Below the pieces are notes generated by a model. That model made no database searches. It saw only the letters and a program-made list of their open reading frames with translations, and had not been told where the DNA came from. 64,000 nt of DNA from Lanius collurio (Eukaryota; Chordata; Aves; Passeriformes; Laniidae), in the NCBI GenBank assembly GCA_020086605.1, contig JACBWW010000012.1, positions 11,603,531 through 11,667,530 on the forward strand. The letters run 5' to 3'. The position numbers were made by a program, and so were the translations under genes. Below, in pieces: positions 52,600 to 64,000 of the stretch (positions are counted from its first letter, which is position 1; the number at the start of each line of letters is the position of its first letter).

Positions 52600-53390
52600 C
52601 CTACCGTTTAAAAGATTTATTAAGCAAATCTGAATTAATATCATTAAAAAGTATTTATAATGAATAACTTGTTTTTTCATAGAAAAAAGATTATGTTCTT
52701 ACTCAGTTTTAAGCCTCAATTTCATATCACAGGCCATGACAATTTTAGGTACATAATGAACATTTCTTTCAAAATGAGGTTATTTTCCCAGCAACCGTCA
52801 TGCTTCCAAATAGTTCTAGGTATTAAACACAGGTGTAATACTTAGACATCTAACAAGGAAATTTTGAAGCAATCTTAAAATTAACTTAACTTCAGCACTT
52901 CTGGATACTACACAATATCTAATTTTTTTTTGAATGTCTAAATCTGTTTAAAATATTTTAAAATCATCACAAGCATCTGTTGTAATTGGAAAACAGAATT
53001 CAAACTGTTTTTCCTAGTAGATAATCAAAACCCCAAAAAACCAGCAAGCCAATCCCAAAATTCCAAATTAAAATCAATTACAATTGCTTTGTGCTTCTAT
53101 GATCACATTTTGCTGCCTAAAAAATGTTTCCTTTTCATTGTAAAGTTTAAGAAAAGGGTACTTTATGGTTCAATCCCTTAATTTTGGTGTTTGTTTTCAT
53201 AGCAAAGAGGTTTTCATTGTAATGTTTACCTATTCAATACACGTACAGTTTCAAGTTGGTTTAATGGAAGCAGTGAAACAGGAAATAAGCTGCCAGCAGG
53301 ATGAAGAGGAATTGCCAACCAAATCTTCATGTGGTATCCATGGTGTAACGTCTTCAAGGAATCTAAAATACATTTCTGCAGTTCAGATTC
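52600..53390 (-). other. NGLY1: NGLY1 3' UTR (approximate)
   Basis: The sequence follows the NGLY1 stop codon on the minus strand. Candidate poly(A) signals are ATTAAA at 53260-53265 (about 130 bases after the stop) and canonical AATAAA at 52616-52621, 52433-52438 and 52171-52176. The left boundary was set at the first canonical signal and is a guess. Confidence 0.45.
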
Positions 53391-63991
<10,601 letters not shown>

Positions 63992-64000
63992 TCACCTTTC

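Overview
The window is vertebrate nuclear DNA, almost certainly from a bird. It has compact multi-exon genes with avian-like exon structure, a 5'-truncated CR1 LINE with the typical avian 3' end, and an LTR element that resembles avian alpharetroviruses. It holds two protein-coding genes, both on the minus strand and both cut by the window edges. The gene order (TOP2B beside NGLY1, same strand) matches the order I know from human 3p24.

Region 1 to 34786 is the 5' third of TOP2B (DNA topoisomerase II beta). Thirteen coding exons were placed by hand. They join in frame without a stop into 563 codons, from the start ATG at 34786 to the first half of the catalytic TOPRIM aspartate pair at 176. 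They cover the poly-glycine N-tail, the GHKL ATPase, the transducer with its QTK loop and the start of TOPRIM; the rest lies left of base 1. Intron 1 is 17.1 kb and carries the CR1 copy. Two introns (5 and 9) use GC-AG splice sites, and introns 7 and 9 are only 79 and 84 bp. A CpG island (about 34700-35840) with three CCAAT boxes and a purine-rich tract is the TOP2B promoter.

Region 35840 to about 52600 is intergenic. Its clearest feature is a young ERV at 37177-37728, inserted on the plus strand between perfect 6-bp target-site duplications. It has a complete 356-bp 3' LTR, a polypurine tract and only the first 49 bp of a 5' LTR. The two parts meet at the only undetermined base of the window (37226), which suggests either a large internal deletion or a collapsed provirus in the assembly. 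Its U3/R signals resemble those of avian leukosis/sarcoma-type LTRs. An unrecognised short protein-like ORF lies at 41616-41912.

Region about 52600 to 64000 is the 3' half of NGLY1 (cytosolic peptide:N-glycanase). Seven coding exons encode 361 residues, including the whole Cys-His-Asp catalytic triad and the C-terminal PAW domain, ending at a TGA at 53391-53393. A 3' UTR extends leftwards. The upstream exons lie beyond base 64000.

The two genes share no pathway: TOP2B acts on chromatin in the nucleus and NGLY1 acts in ER-associated degradation in the cytosol. I saw no rRNA, tRNA, CRISPR or operon-like structure. Nothing here amounts to a new multi-gene system; the most informative items are the ERV structure, the non-canonical splice sites and the two unexplained ORFs.
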